This document shows, in pieces, positions 41,116-50,084 of a stretch of 64,000 bases of DNA. The notes under the pieces are model-generated. The model did not search any database, was not told the DNA's origin, and saw only the letters and a program-made list of their open reading frames with translations. Numbering within the stretch: position 1 is the first letter of the stretch; each line of letters begins with the position of its first letter. Origin of the DNA: Delftia tsuruhatensis NBRC 16741 (GTDB taxonomy: Bacteria > Pseudomonadota > Gammaproteobacteria > Burkholderiales > Burkholderiaceae_C); NCBI RefSeq assembly GCF_001571325.1, contig NZ_BCTO01000050.1:1-64000 (forward strand), in the 5' to 3' direction. The position numbers and the translations under genes are program-made.

Positions 41116-41829
41116 ATGCAAGCTTCCCTCGCCTCTTCCTACCTGCCCACGCTGCGCGCCGGCCGCTGGTTCAGCGCATTGGCGCCGCAGTTTGCCGATT
41201 TGCTGCTGGCGCTGGCACAGCCGCGCCGCCTGGAGGCGGGCGAAGCCCTGTTCCTGCGCGGCGATGCGCTGGAGGGCGGTTTGTTCGCCGTGGTCCGCGG
41301 CAGCGTCGGTTTCTCCGGTGTGGGCGGCCAGAGCGAGCAGGCGCGCGAGGCGCTGCTCACGCGCATGGGACCAGCCACCTGGTTTGGCGAGATCGCGCTG
41401 TTCGACGGTTCGCCGCGCACCCACGATGCCCACGCCATGGAGCCCAGCGTGGTGCTGCAGGTGCCACGCCAGCCGCTGCTGGACTGGCTGCAGCAGCACC
41501 CCGCGCACTGGCATGACCTGGGCGTGCTGATGTCGGGGCGCATGCGGGCGGCCTTTGCGGCGCTGGAGGACCTGGCCCTGATGCCCGCACCCCAGCGGCT
41601 GGCGCGCCGCCTGGTGGCCATGGCGCGTGGCTACGGCGAGCGGCTGGACGACGTGCCGGCCCGGCCGCGCCTGGATATCACGCAGGAGCAGCTGGCGCGC
41701 ATGCTGTCGATCTCGCGCCAGACCACCAACGTGCTGCTGCAGGGCCTGCAGGCGCGGGGCCTCATCCGGGTGCAGCGCGGCGAGATCGAGATCCTGCAGT
41801 GGCAGGCGCTGTGCGCCGAGCGGTTCTGA
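41116..41829 (+). CDS. Crp/Fnr-family transcriptional regulator
   Basis: The 237-residue regulator has a cyclic-nucleotide-like beta-roll (about 20-130; FLRGDALEGGLFAVVRGSVGF, WFGEIALFDGSPRTHDA) and a C-terminal winged helix with the recognition segment LDITQEQLARMLSISRQTTNVLLQGL. No N-terminal Cys cluster is present, so it is not an oxygen-sensing FNR. It is divergent from the alkylsulfatase-like gene and probably controls it. Both genes begin with the same ATGCAAGC, so their starts form an inverted repeat. Confidence 0.9.
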   Translation: MQASLASSYLPTLRAGRWFSALAPQFADLLLALAQPRRLEAGEALFLRGDALEGGLFAVVRGSVGFSGVGGQSEQAREALLTRMGPATWFGEIALFDGSPRTHDAHAMEPSVVLQVPRQPLLDWLQQHPAHWHDLGVLMSGRMRAAFAALEDLALMPAPQRLARRLVAMARGYGERLDDVPARPRLDITQEQLARMLSISRQTTNVLLQGLQARGLIRVQRGEIEILQWQALCAERF

Positions 41830-41858
41830 GAAGGCCCGGTTGTGTGAGGGTCCATCAA

Positions 41859-41885
41859 GGCGGCGCTACGTGCTGACTGGCCGCC
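41859..41885. terminator. Possible bidirectional terminator hairpin
   Basis: GGCGGC (41859-41864) pairs with GCCGCC (41880-41885) between the convergent regulator gene and the GTPase cluster. No long T-run follows, so the call is weak. Confidence 0.35.
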
Positions 41886-41888
41886 GTT

Positions 41889-42026
41889 TCAGACCACCAG
41901 CACGCCTTCCACGTCCTGCACCTTGCACCGCGCCAGTGCGAGATGGGCCTTGGCCCTGTCGAGCACCAGGTAGAGGAACAGTCCCTCGCGGTGGGCGCGC
42001 GCCTTCAGGGCGGGGTCATTCTGCAT
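41889..42026 (-). CDS. 45-residue ORF coupled to the GTPase gene
   Basis: A 45-codon frame starts 11 bp inside the 3' end of the small-GTPase gene in another phase, a typical translational-coupling overlap, and stops at 41889. The product is basic and amphipathic (REGLFLYLVLDRAKAHLALA), with no TM helix or signal. It is below the size limit of most gene finders. I do not recognise it; conservation with the cluster would confirm it. Confidence 0.5.
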   Translation of the reverse strand: MQNDPALKARAHREGLFLYLVLDRAKAHLALARCKVQDVEGVLVV

Positions 42027-42564
42027 GGGGGCTGTCCTGCGACAGGGCTTCGATCTGCAGCAGCAGCAACTCGATCAGTGCCACCACCTGCGCGCGCTCG
42101 CGCACATCGGCCGGCACCACCGGGCATAGCAGGCCACGCGACTGCAGGTGCAGGGCAAATCCTTCGAGGTCGGGCCGGCCATGCCGGTCCATGCGGCACA
42201 CGGCCACCACGCAGGCCGTGGTGCGCAGCGTGGCGGACAGGGCATTGATGTAGGTATCCAGGTCGCCCAGTGGGTCGGGCCGACTGTTGTCGATCAGCAG
42301 GATCACCCCCAGCGCGCCGTGCGAGAGGATGTTCCACATGAAGTCGAAGCGCTCCTGGCCCGGCGTGCCGTACAGGTGCAGTTTTTCGCCGTTGTCCAGG
42401 GTGAGTTCTCCGTAGTCCATGCCGGCGGTGGTCAGGGCCTTGTCCACTGCCGCATCGGTGTTGCGCACGTCGGTGCTTACCGGAGCGATCTCGCTGATGG
42501 CGCGTATGGCGGTGGTCTTGCCCGCGCCCGCGGTTCCGCAAATCAGGATCTTCAGCTCACTCAT
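42016..42564 (-). CDS. Conservon/MglA-like small GTPase
   Basis: The 182-residue Ras-like protein has a P-loop GTAGAGKT (10-17), the YGTPGQERF switch-II motif and the FDFMWNILSHGALGVILLID segment that closely recalls CvnD GTPases of actinobacterial conservons and MglA-type proteins. The G4 motif is degenerate (CRMD in place of NKxD), as in that group. It lies between an uncharacterised gene (8-bp overlap) and a 45-residue ORF. Roadblock/LC7 partners, common for this GTPase type, are not visible in the window. Confidence 0.82.
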   Translation of the reverse strand: MSELKILICGTAGAGKTTAIRAISEIAPVSTDVRNTDAAVDKALTTAGMDYGELTLDNGEKLHLYGTPGQERFDFMWNILSHGALGVILLIDNSRPDPLGDLDTYINALSATLRTTACVVAVCRMDRHGRPDLEGFALHLQSRGLLCPVVPADVRERAQVVALIELLLLQIEALSQDSPHAE

Positions 42565-43216
42565 GCACGGAGGCTCTCGTCAATTGGGCCAGCCGCTGGC
42601 GGATGCGGTCGAGAATGCCCTGGGCAGGACCCGGGGCAGCGCTGCTGCGGGGTGCCGCGGCTGTCCAGCGCAGCAGGCCGATGGCATCGAGGCGGTTCAG
42701 GAAGGCCGCGCAGATCTCCGGCGCAAGGCCCGAGCGCCGGCACAGCGCCTGCAAGGTGGTCGGCCGGCCCGTCATCAACGTGGCCAGGCGCATGTGGTGC
42801 GCGCTTGTCAGCAGCCGCTGGGGGGGCCAGCGCAGCAGCTGCACCAGCATGTCGGTCGCCGCTGCCGGGTGGGGTGCCACCACCATGCGTTGCCCGGATG
42901 CCGTTTGGCGCACGGCCAGGGCGCGCAGGCCCATGGCATTGAGGCAGTCCTCCACCGCGTCGGCGCGCAGGGGCAGGCTCAGGTAGTCACCCGTGGGGCG
43001 GGTGCTCTGGGGCTGGCGGCCCACGCGCAGCGTCACCCGGCTGGACGGCGGCTCGTGCACGCCGTCATGCAGTACCACCAGGTCGGCCGAGGATTCCGTC
43101 CATTCCCAGCGGTGCTGCGTGCGGTGGTCCACCAGCCGCACGAAGGAGCGGAACAGCCTGGCGTCGCGGTCATCGAGGCCGCGCAGCGTGAAGGTGAGAG
43201 TGGCACGCTCATCCAT
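42557..43216 (-). CDS. Uncharacterised GTPase-cluster protein
   Basis: I do not recognise this 219-residue cytosolic protein. The first 110 residues look like a mixed alpha/beta domain starting TLTFTLRGLDDRDARLFRSFVRLVD, which may be a divergent receiver-like or sensor fold; the last 90 residues resemble a winged helix (MTGRPTTLQALCRRSGLAPEICAAFLNRLDAIGLLRW). Its stop overlaps the GTPase start by 8 bp, so the two are co-translated and probably work together. It could be the regulator or effector of the GTPase. Confidence 0.7.
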   Translation of the reverse strand: MDERATLTFTLRGLDDRDARLFRSFVRLVDHRTQHRWEWTESSADLVVLHDGVHEPPSSRVTLRVGRQPQSTRPTGDYLSLPLRADAVEDCLNAMGLRALAVRQTASGQRMVVAPHPAAATDMLVQLLRWPPQRLLTSAHHMRLATLMTGRPTTLQALCRRSGLAPEICAAFLNRLDAIGLLRWTAAAPRSSAAPGPAQGILDRIRQRLAQLTRASVHE

Positions 43217-43663
43217 GCCGCATTGCCTTCAGCAATTGCAGCCGCAACCGCAATTGCAGTTGCCTTGCCCGCAGGCTCCGGCCTGCCTGTTTCCTTGTGC
43301 CCATCACGTTGCCGTTTCCTGTCCTGAATGCGCCGCACGGCAAAGCAAGCCGCGCATGCCAATGATTTCAAAGGAGATGCGGGCGCATCATAGGAAGCGC
43401 TTGGAGCGGGAGCGGGCAGTTCGCCAGCGTGATTCGGAATCGTCCGATATGTATCCGGATCAGTCCTAGCGCATTGCGTTCCTGCAGCGAGACTTCAGAC
43501 GCTTTGAGCGGTTTTTTTGTCGCTTCCGGATTTTCGGAGGCATGGCGGCGCTGAAAAACAGGAGTTATCTGGTTGTTGTAACCAAGACCTTGGAATGCAT
43601 TGCCAATTCAGCAGGCTTGCCGTGTTTTGTGTCTGGGCGTTCCATGCCAGGGCGCCAGGTGGA
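43217..43663. other. Intergenic region without a convincing gene
   Basis: These 447 bp hold a direct CAATTGCAG repeat (near 43234 and 43251) just upstream of the GTPase-cluster start, an AT-rich tract with a 7-T run near 43512, and no supported gene. Promoter elements for the minus-strand cluster presumably lie here but I cannot place them. Confidence 0.6.
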
Positions 43664-44584
43664 TTACCAGGAGGTGGGCAGCCTGAGCTGCAGCATTTCC
43701 AGGAAAGACTGCGCCGCATGCGGCAGCGTGCGGCCGGCCAGGGTCTGCACCTCGATGTCGCGCAGGTCCATGCCCCGGTCGCTGAGCGCCACGGCCACCA
43801 GTGCGCCTGTGGCCACCATGTGGCGCGCGGCGATCTCGCTGGCCACGGCCACGGCGGCGCCCTGGGCTGCAAAGTTCAGCAGGGTCTTGCCGTGGTTGCT
43901 CTCCATCACCGGCATCAGCATCAGGCCCTGGCGGCTGCAGGCCGCGTCCAGCAACTGGCGCACGGCAGTATCGGCCGGTGTGAGTGCCAGGGGGTGGCGT
44001 ACCAATTGGGCCAGCGACAGGCGGCGGGCCTGGGCCAAGGCATGGCCGGGTGCGACCAGGGCAACCAGCGGCGCCGCCACGCGGCAGGCCACGGCAATGC
44101 CTTTTTCAGGCGCGCGGCTGAAGCACAGGCCGATGTCGGCCGTGCCGCTGCGCACGGCCTCTGGCACGGCGGGCGTGGGCAGCACCATCACCTCGAAGAC
44201 GATGCCGGCATGCGCGCGCTGGAAGGCTGCGCACAGGCGCGGCAGGAACTCGTTGGCAAAGGCGTCGGAGCTTGCGATGCGCACGCGGCCGCTGCGCAGC
44301 CCCTGCAGGGCCTCGATCTCGCCCAGCGCGCGCTCGGCATCCAGGCCGGCGCGGCGCACATGGTCGGCCAGGATCTCCCCGGCCGCATTGAGCACCATGC
44401 CGCGCGGGTGGCGTTCGAACAGCGGCGTGCCCAGCAGCCCCTCCAGTGCGGCGATCTGGCGGCTGATGGCCGAGGCCGCCACATGCAGCCGCGCCGATGC
44501 CTCGGTCAGCGATCCGCATTGCGCCACTTCGTGGAAGTAGCGCAGCGCGGTGTCCTGCAAAAGAAGGTGGCGGGCGTCGGGCAT
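43664..44584 (-). CDS. LysR-family regulator
   Basis: The 306-residue protein has an N-terminal winged HTH (ALRYFHEVAQCGSLTEASARLHVAASAISRQIAALE) and a LysR substrate-binding domain. It is divergent from the Bug-type binding-protein gene and likely controls it. A GCAAATTTGC palindrome (44630-44639) with nearby TTGCC/GGCAA arms in the 153-bp shared region is a candidate binding site. ATG 44584 is favoured over an upstream start because it gives the normal family length. Confidence 0.93.
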   Translation of the reverse strand: MPDARHLLLQDTALRYFHEVAQCGSLTEASARLHVAASAISRQIAALEGLLGTPLFERHPRGMVLNAAGEILADHVRRAGLDAERALGEIEALQGLRSGRVRIASSDAFANEFLPRLCAAFQRAHAGIVFEVMVLPTPAVPEAVRSGTADIGLCFSRAPEKGIAVACRVAAPLVALVAPGHALAQARRLSLAQLVRHPLALTPADTAVRQLLDAACSRQGLMLMPVMESNHGKTLLNFAAQGAAVAVASEIAARHMVATGALVAVALSDRGMDLRDIEVQTLAGRTLPHAAQSFLEMLQLRLPTSW

Positions 44585-44737
44585 GTCGCCCCGATTGTCA
44601 TCAATTTGCCGCAGAGGCAACGCAGGTTTGCAAATTTGCTGATGGCGGCAAAGGGGCGAGGGTTCTACGATGGCCTGTTGCGGCGTTGCAGGGAGCAGCG
44701 GCTGCAGCTGTCCAACCCTCTGACCAGGAGTGTGCCC

Positions 44738-45745
44738 ATGAAGGCATTGCCCAGAGTTTTACTTCCACGCCGCGCCATCGTGGCTGCAGCCTGTGCCCTG
44801 GCTGGCGCCATGGCCCTGCCCGCCGTGGCACAGGGCCAGGCGTCCTGGCCCTCGCACCCGGTGCGCCTGGTCGTGCCCTTTCCGGCCAGCGGCGCCACCG
44901 ACCTCGTGGCGCGCGTGGTGGCGCAGCGCATGTCGCAGGACCTGGGCCAGCAGCTGGTCATCGACAACCGCCCCGGCGCGGGCGGCACCATCGGCACGGG
45001 CGAGGCGGCCAAGGCCTCGCCGGACGGCTACACGCTGCTGTTCACCACCAGCAGCACGCATGCCATCTCGCCGCACCTGATGACCCGTCTGGCCTACAAG
45101 GCCGACAAGGACTTCACGCCGATTGCCGAGATCGGCGGGGCGGCCAGCATCCTGCTGGTCACGCCTTCTCTGCCCGCGCGCAGCGTCAAGGAACTGGTCG
45201 CCTACGCCAAGGCCCATCCGGGCGCCCTCAACTACGCCAGCAGCGGCAACGGGACCATCGTCCACCTGAACGCGGCGGCCTTCGCGGCGCGCGCGGGCCT
45301 GCAGCTGACCCATGTGCCCTACAAGGGCACGGCGCAGTCCATCACCGACCTGTCCGCAGGCCAGGTGCACCTGCTGTTCGACTCCATTCCCACCGGCATG
45401 CCCCATGTGGCCAGCGGCCGCCTGCGTGCCCTGGCCGTGACCGGCGACAAGCGCAGCGCGCTGGCGCCCGACCTGCCCACGGTGGCCGAGTCCGGCCTGC
45501 CTGGCTATTCTTCGGTCACCTGGTTCGGCGTCTATGGCCCGGCCGGCATGAAGCCCGAGCTGGTGGCGCGGATCAATCAGGCCTTCAACAAGGCCATCCA
45601 GAATCCCGAGGTGGTGGCCAGCCTGGCCAGGCAGGGCGTGGAAGCCGCATCGCCGCGCACGCCCGAGCAGTTCGCCGCCATGGTGCAGGCCGACAGCGCG
45701 CGCTGGGCGCAGGTCATCAAAGACAACAAAATCACATTGGATTGA
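44738..45745 (+). CDS. Bug-family tripartite tricarboxylate transporter binding protein
   Basis: The 335-residue exported protein has a signal peptide (cut near residue 32, AVAQ) and the Bug/TctC fold: PVRLVVPFPASGATDLVARVVAQRM, NRPGAGGTIGTGEAAKASPDGYTLL, YASSGNGTIVHL and VPYKGTAQSITDLSAG. These capture carboxylates and other small acids in the periplasm. No TctA/TctB membrane genes are adjacent, which is common in this family. AGGAG lies 7 nt before the ATG. It is followed by a gamma-glutamyltransferase-like gene. Confidence 0.95.
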   Translation: MKALPRVLLPRRAIVAAACALAGAMALPAVAQGQASWPSHPVRLVVPFPASGATDLVARVVAQRMSQDLGQQLVIDNRPGAGGTIGTGEAAKASPDGYTLLFTTSSTHAISPHLMTRLAYKADKDFTPIAEIGGAASILLVTPSLPARSVKELVAYAKAHPGALNYASSGNGTIVHLNAAAFAARAGLQLTHVPYKGTAQSITDLSAGQVHLLFDSIPTGMPHVASGRLRALAVTGDKRSALAPDLPTVAESGLPGYSSVTWFGVYGPAGMKPELVARINQAFNKAIQNPEVVASLARQGVEAASPRTPEQFAAMVQADSARWAQVIKDNKITLD

Positions 45746-45750
45746 GTGAA

Positions 45751-45880
45751 GCACCCCCCTGAGCGGCTTTGCCGCTTCCCCCTCTCCTGCGGGAGGGGGA
45801 CGACGCCCTTGCTGCGGGGTGGCGCGGCCGGCGTAGGCCCTTGCTTGGCGTCCCTGAGCTGGGCCGTGCCTGCGGTTCCT
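45751..45880. repeat. Comamonadaceae-type interspersed GC repeat
   Basis: AGCGGC-TTT-GCCGCT (45762-45776) and CCCCCTC-N8-GAGGGGG (45778-45799) are followed by the conserved-looking tail GGCGTCCCTGAGCTGGGCCG. I recall this module as scattered through Comamonadaceae intergenic regions. Here it could end the Bug-protein transcript. Confidence 0.6.
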
Positions 45881-45918
45881 CAAGCTATCGGTGGCGCGTT
45901 GGCGCTATGGAAATTGAT

Positions 45919-47520
45919 ATGACAAGCACTGTTACGGACTGGACACTTCCCTACGCCTCGCACCGCTCTTCGGTGCTGGGCCGCAACATGGTCTCCACCT
46001 CGCAGCCGCTGGCCGCGCAGGCCGGCCTGTCCATGCTGCTGGCCGGCGGCAATGCGGTGGATGCGGCCATTGCCACGGCCATGGCGCTGACCGTGGTCGA
46101 GCCCACGGGCTGCGGCCTGGGCAGCGATGCCTTCTGCATCCTGTGGGATGGCAAGGAGCTGCACGGCCTCAATGCCTCGGGCCGCTCGCCCGAAGCCTGG
46201 ACGCCCGAGTACTTCGCCGCGCTGGGCGGCATTCCCGAGAAGGGGTGGAACGCCGTCACCGTGCCCGGTGCCGTCTCGGCCTGGGTGGAGCTGTCGCGCC
46301 GCTTCGGCAAGCTGCCGTTCGAGCAACTGGCCCAGCCCGCCATCCGCTATGCGCGCGACGGCTTTGCGGTCTCGCCCACCATCGCCACGCTGTGGGCGCT
46401 GGGCGGAGCCAAGCTCGGCGACCAGCCCGGTTTTGCCGAGTGCTTCCTGCCCGATGGCAAGGCCCCCAAGGCGGGCGAGGTGTTCCGCAGCGAAGCCCAT
46501 GCGCGCACGCTGGAGGAGATCGCCGCCACCAAGGGCGAGTCCTTCTACCGCGGCGCACTGGCGCGCTCGATGGCCGAGCACGCCAAGGCCTGCGGCGGCG
46601 CCATGACCGAGGCCGACCTGGCCGCCCACCAGGCCGACTGGGTCGGCACGGTGTCGCAGACCTTTGGCGATTCGGTGATCCACGAGATCCCGCCCAACGG
46701 CCAGGGCATTGCCGCGCTGATGGCGCTGGGCATGCTGGACGCGCTGGGCGTGGGCGCCGAGCCGCTGGACGGCGTGGAGTCCGTGCACCTGCAGGTCGAG
46801 GCCATGAAGCTGGCCCTGGCCGACCTGCACGAATACAACGCCGACGGCGACCACATGCGCGTCGAATCCGCCCATCTGCTGGACGCCGGCTACCTGCGCG
46901 AACGCGCGGCGCTCATTGACCGCGAGCGCGCCAGCGCGCCCACCTACGGCGCCCCTCGCCCCGGCGGCACGGTCTACCTGGCGGCGGCCGATGCCAGCGG
47001 CATGATGGTCTCGTTCATCCAGTCCAACTACATGGGCTTCGGCTCGGGCGTGGTCGTGCCGGGCACCGGCATCAGCCTGCAAAACCGCGGCCACGGCTTC
47101 ACCACGCAAGCCGGCCATGCCAACGAGGTCGCGCCGCGCAAGCGCCCCTCGCACACCATCATCCCGGCCTTTGCGATGAACGCCGACGGCACGCCCCAGA
47201 TGGCCTTCGGCGTCATGGGCGGCCCCATGCAGAGCCAGGGCCACCTGCAGATGGCCCTGCGTGTGCTGCGCTACGGCCAGAACCCCCAGGCCGCCGCCGA
47301 CGCACCGCGCTGGCGCGTGACGGGCGGCAAGGGCGTGGCCGTGGAACCCGCCTTCGACGCCGAGGTCGTCGCCGCCCTGCGCGCACGCGGCCATGAGGTC
47401 ACGGTGGAGGAAGGCCATGGCGTCTTCGCCTTCGGCGGCGCGCAGCTGGTGCTGCGCGACGGCGACCACTACATCGGCGGATCGGACCCGCGCAAGGACG
47501 GGGGCGTGGTGGCGTTCTGA
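45919..47520 (+). CDS. Gamma-glutamyltransferase-family (Ntn) hydrolase
   Basis: The 533-residue protein matches gamma-glutamyltranspeptidase-like enzymes: GGNAVDAAIATAMALTVVEPTGCGLGSDAF near the N-terminus, and the autoprocessing site before Thr in GGTVYLAAADASGMMVSFIQSNY. It has no signal peptide, so it is likely cytosolic like YwrD-type members, whose substrates vary. A GGA site precedes ATG 45919; an in-frame ATG at 45907 lacks one. It follows a Bug-protein gene across an interspersed repeat and may act on the imported compound. The activity label is by family. Confidence 0.85.
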   Translation: MTSTVTDWTLPYASHRSSVLGRNMVSTSQPLAAQAGLSMLLAGGNAVDAAIATAMALTVVEPTGCGLGSDAFCILWDGKELHGLNASGRSPEAWTPEYFAALGGIPEKGWNAVTVPGAVSAWVELSRRFGKLPFEQLAQPAIRYARDGFAVSPTIATLWALGGAKLGDQPGFAECFLPDGKAPKAGEVFRSEAHARTLEEIAATKGESFYRGALARSMAEHAKACGGAMTEADLAAHQADWVGTVSQTFGDSVIHEIPPNGQGIAALMALGMLDALGVGAEPLDGVESVHLQVEAMKLALADLHEYNADGDHMRVESAHLLDAGYLRERAALIDRERASAPTYGAPRPGGTVYLAAADASGMMVSFIQSNYMGFGSGVVVPGTGISLQNRGHGFTTQAGHANEVAPRKRPSHTIIPAFAMNADGTPQMAFGVMGGPMQSQGHLQMALRVLRYGQNPQAAADAPRWRVTGGKGVAVEPAFDAEVVAALRARGHEVTVEEGHGVFAFGGAQLVLRDGDHYIGGSDPRKDGGVVAF

Positions 47521-47542
47521 GCGGGGGCTGTGTTCTGCAGCC

Positions 47543-48184
47543 TCACCCCCAGCGCAACACCCAATCCGCTCGCCCCCGCGTTGCCGCAATGCGGCGCGCA
47601 TTGGGCTCGTCCACCTGTGCCACCCAGTCGAGTGCGGCCTGGGGGCTGCGGCCGTGCAGTTCGTGGCGGCGGGTCAGGCGTTCGATGCGAAGGCGGTCGT
47701 CCATGTCCACGTACCAGACCTCGTCCAGCAGCGCGCGCACGGCATGCCAGTGTGTGCCTGGCGCATCCTGTTCCTCCATCAGCAGGTAGTTGCCTTCGGT
47801 GATGACCAGGGGCACGCCGGGCGCGATGGCGATGGCGCCTGCAATGGGCTCCTCGATGGCGCGCCGGAATTCGGGGGCGTAGACCGTTTCACCGGCCACG
47901 GGCGTGTGCAGGCGGCGCAGCAGGGCCACGTAGCCGGCCGAGTCGAAGGTGTCGGGTGCGCCCTTGCGCTGCGCGCGGCCCAGGCGCTGCAGCGCGGACT
48001 GCGCCAGGTGGAAGCCGTCCATGGGCACGGCCGCCGCCAGCGGGCCCAGCGCCTGCAGCAGGGCGGCGCAGACCGTGCTCTTGCCTGCGCCGGGCGGGCC
48101 CGCCAGGCCCAGCAGGCGGCGGGGGCCGGAGCGTGCCAGCGCAAACGCACGCGCCAGGGCCTCGGGCGGCAGGATGGCCGTCAT
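47543..48184 (-). CDS. P-loop kinase, FrcK/uridine-kinase-like
   Basis: The 213-residue protein has a Walker A GPPGAGKST (about residue 29), an MDGFHLA motif, VITEGNYLLMEE and the lid-like RRHELHGRS region. It resembles the fructose-transport kinase FrcK and related nucleoside/sugar kinases. It is the last gene of the sugar ABC operon (ATGA overlap with the epimerase gene), so it may phosphorylate the imported sugar or its epimer. Confidence 0.82.
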   Translation of the reverse strand: MTAILPPEALARAFALARSGPRRLLGLAGPPGAGKSTVCAALLQALGPLAAAVPMDGFHLAQSALQRLGRAQRKGAPDTFDSAGYVALLRRLHTPVAGETVYAPEFRRAIEEPIAGAIAIAPGVPLVITEGNYLLMEEQDAPGTHWHAVRALLDEVWYVDMDDRLRIERLTRRHELHGRSPQAALDWVAQVDEPNARRIAATRGRADWVLRWG

Positions 48185-49050
48185 GCGCGTGCCTGCTGCG
48201 CGCTGGCCAGCCCGTCGGCCATGAAGCCGCGTGCGTGCAGGGCCAGGTCCATGCCGTCTTCCCACATGGGGCGCCAGATGGCCAGCGCGTTCGACAGCTG
48301 CTCGTTGACGATGGCCGACGAGAAGCTCTCGAAGGTGACGGTGCCCTGGTAGCCGATCTGCGCGAGTGCGCCGAAGAACTGCGCGAAGTCGATGTGGCCC
48401 GCGCCCAGGTAGCCGCGGTGGTTCTCGCCGATGTGCACATAGCCCAGCCGCTGTCCGCAGGCCAGCACGGGCGCGGCGAGGTCGGCTTCCTCGATGTTCA
48501 TGTGGTAGGTGTCCAGGTGCACGCAGACATGGGGCTGGCCGACTTCGTCGATGAACTCCAGCGCCTGCGTGGCCGTGTTCAGCAGATTGCTTTCGTAGCG
48601 GTTGACCACCTCCAGGCCCAGCGTGACGCCGCGCTCGCCCGCGAAGTCGGCAATGCGCCGCACGGCCTCGATCGCGTTGCGCCGGCCCCGTGGCGTGCAG
48701 GGATGGCCGTATTTCGCCATGGCGCCGTAGAGGATGCCGCCGAAATAGCGTCCGCCCAGGCGCGCCGTGATGTCCACGCCTTCTTGCAGCAGCGCCAGGC
48801 CGCGCGCGACCACGGCGGGGTCTTCGCTGGAGACATCGGCCTCGAAGGTCAGGCCCCGCGAGCAGCCCACGCCCAGGCCATGCTCCTGCAGCAGATCACG
48901 CGTGAGCGCCAGGTCCATGAGCCGGGGGCCGTGCAGGGACAGCTCGACCAAGTCGTAACCGGCCTGGCGCGTCTGCTCGATCACATGGCGGGTGGAGGCC
49001 GGCGACAGGTCGCCGGCCCAGACAAGGGCGTGGATGCCGAGGGGGTTCAT
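48181..49050 (-). CDS. Sugar epimerase/isomerase, xylose-isomerase-like TIM barrel
   Basis: The 289-residue protein fits the D-tagatose/D-psicose 3-epimerase group: YDLVELSLHGPRL, GLEVVNRYESNLLNTATQALEFIDEVG (metal Glu), VCVHLDTYHMNIEEAD, YVHIGENHRGYLGAGHIDF and TVTFESFSS (second metal Glu). Four-base overlaps link it to the permease gene upstream and the kinase gene downstream. It likely interconverts a ketose after import; the exact sugar is unknown. Confidence 0.88.
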   Translation of the reverse strand: MNPLGIHALVWAGDLSPASTRHVIEQTRQAGYDLVELSLHGPRLMDLALTRDLLQEHGLGVGCSRGLTFEADVSSEDPAVVARGLALLQEGVDITARLGGRYFGGILYGAMAKYGHPCTPRGRRNAIEAVRRIADFAGERGVTLGLEVVNRYESNLLNTATQALEFIDEVGQPHVCVHLDTYHMNIEEADLAAPVLACGQRLGYVHIGENHRGYLGAGHIDFAQFFGALAQIGYQGTVTFESFSSAIVNEQLSNALAIWRPMWEDGMDLALHARGFMADGLASAQQARA

Positions 49051-50084
49051 AGGGGCTCCGGTTGGACGCTGCGAGAGCGTGAAGGGGAGGGTTCGGCGGG
49101 TACCCGGGCACGGCCCCGCCAGCGCGCCAGCAGGTGGCGCGCGGCCACGGCGGCGATCATGGTGGCGCCCCACAGGGCCTGCGTGAGCTGGGCATTGGCG
49201 CCCAGCAGGTTCACACCGCTGGACAGCACCTGCAGGATGAGCAGCGCGACGAACAGCCCCGACACCCGGCCAAAGCCGCCCATGGGATCGGTGCCGCCCA
49301 GGATGGCCGCAAGCACCGTGACCAGCAGGTAGGACTGGGCGTAGCCCGCACTGGCCGAGTTGAAGCGCGCCATCATCAGCACGGCCGCGATCCAGCACAG
49401 CAGCGTGGACAGGGTGTAGACGCCGATCAGCACGCGGCGCGTGTCGATGCCCGCATGGCGCGTGGCCTCGGCATTGGAGCCGACCATGCGGATGGCCAGC
49501 CCGTGGCGTGTGCTGCCCAGGTACAGGCCCACCAGCAGGCACACGGCCGCGAAGATCCAGAACGGCAGCGGCAGGCCCAGCCACTGGGCGGAGCCCAGGG
49601 CCTGGAAGGCCTCGGGAAAGCCTGCAATGGGCTTGCCGCGCGTGAGCCAGACGCACAGGCCGTTGATCAGCGACATGGTGCCCAGCGTGACGAGGATGGG
49701 ATGGGCGTTGACGCGCGCCACCAGCCAGCCGCTGGCCAGCCCCACCAGCAGGCTGGCGAGGGCGCCCACGGTCAGTGCTGCGGCGATGAGCAGGCCCTCA
49801 TGGCCCGACAGGTCCAGGCCCAGCGCCGACAGGCCTCCCACCAGCACCCAGGCCATGGCCAGGCCCGCCATGTTGGCGCTGGCGACCACGGCCAGGTTGA
49901 TGCCGCCACTGACCAGCGGCAGCATCTGCGCCAGTGCCAGCAGGCCCAGCTCGGGGATCTGCAGCAGCACCGATTGCAGCGTGCCCAGGGTGGCGAAGCT
50001 GCCGGGCAGCAGCAGCGTGAACACGGCGCACAGCAGTGCCAGCAGCGCGATCAGGCCCAGCGGCGCGCCAGTGCTGCGGTTCAT
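49047..50084 (-). CDS. Sugar ABC transporter permease (RbsC-like)
   Basis: The 345-residue inner-membrane protein has about ten hydrophobic helices and the permease motifs LGTMSLINGLCVWLTRG and GSNAEATRHAGIDTRR of the ribose/monosaccharide class. It is the second permease of the operon, overlapping its partner gene and the epimerase gene by 4 bp each. The C-terminal tail is basic. Confidence 0.93.
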   Translation of the reverse strand: MNRSTGAPLGLIALLALLCAVFTLLLPGSFATLGTLQSVLLQIPELGLLALAQMLPLVSGGINLAVVASANMAGLAMAWVLVGGLSALGLDLSGHEGLLIAAALTVGALASLLVGLASGWLVARVNAHPILVTLGTMSLINGLCVWLTRGKPIAGFPEAFQALGSAQWLGLPLPFWIFAAVCLLVGLYLGSTRHGLAIRMVGSNAEATRHAGIDTRRVLIGVYTLSTLLCWIAAVLMMARFNSASAGYAQSYLLVTVLAAILGGTDPMGGFGRVSGLFVALLILQVLSSGVNLLGANAQLTQALWGATMIAAVAARHLLARWRGRARVPAEPSPSRSRSVQPEPL

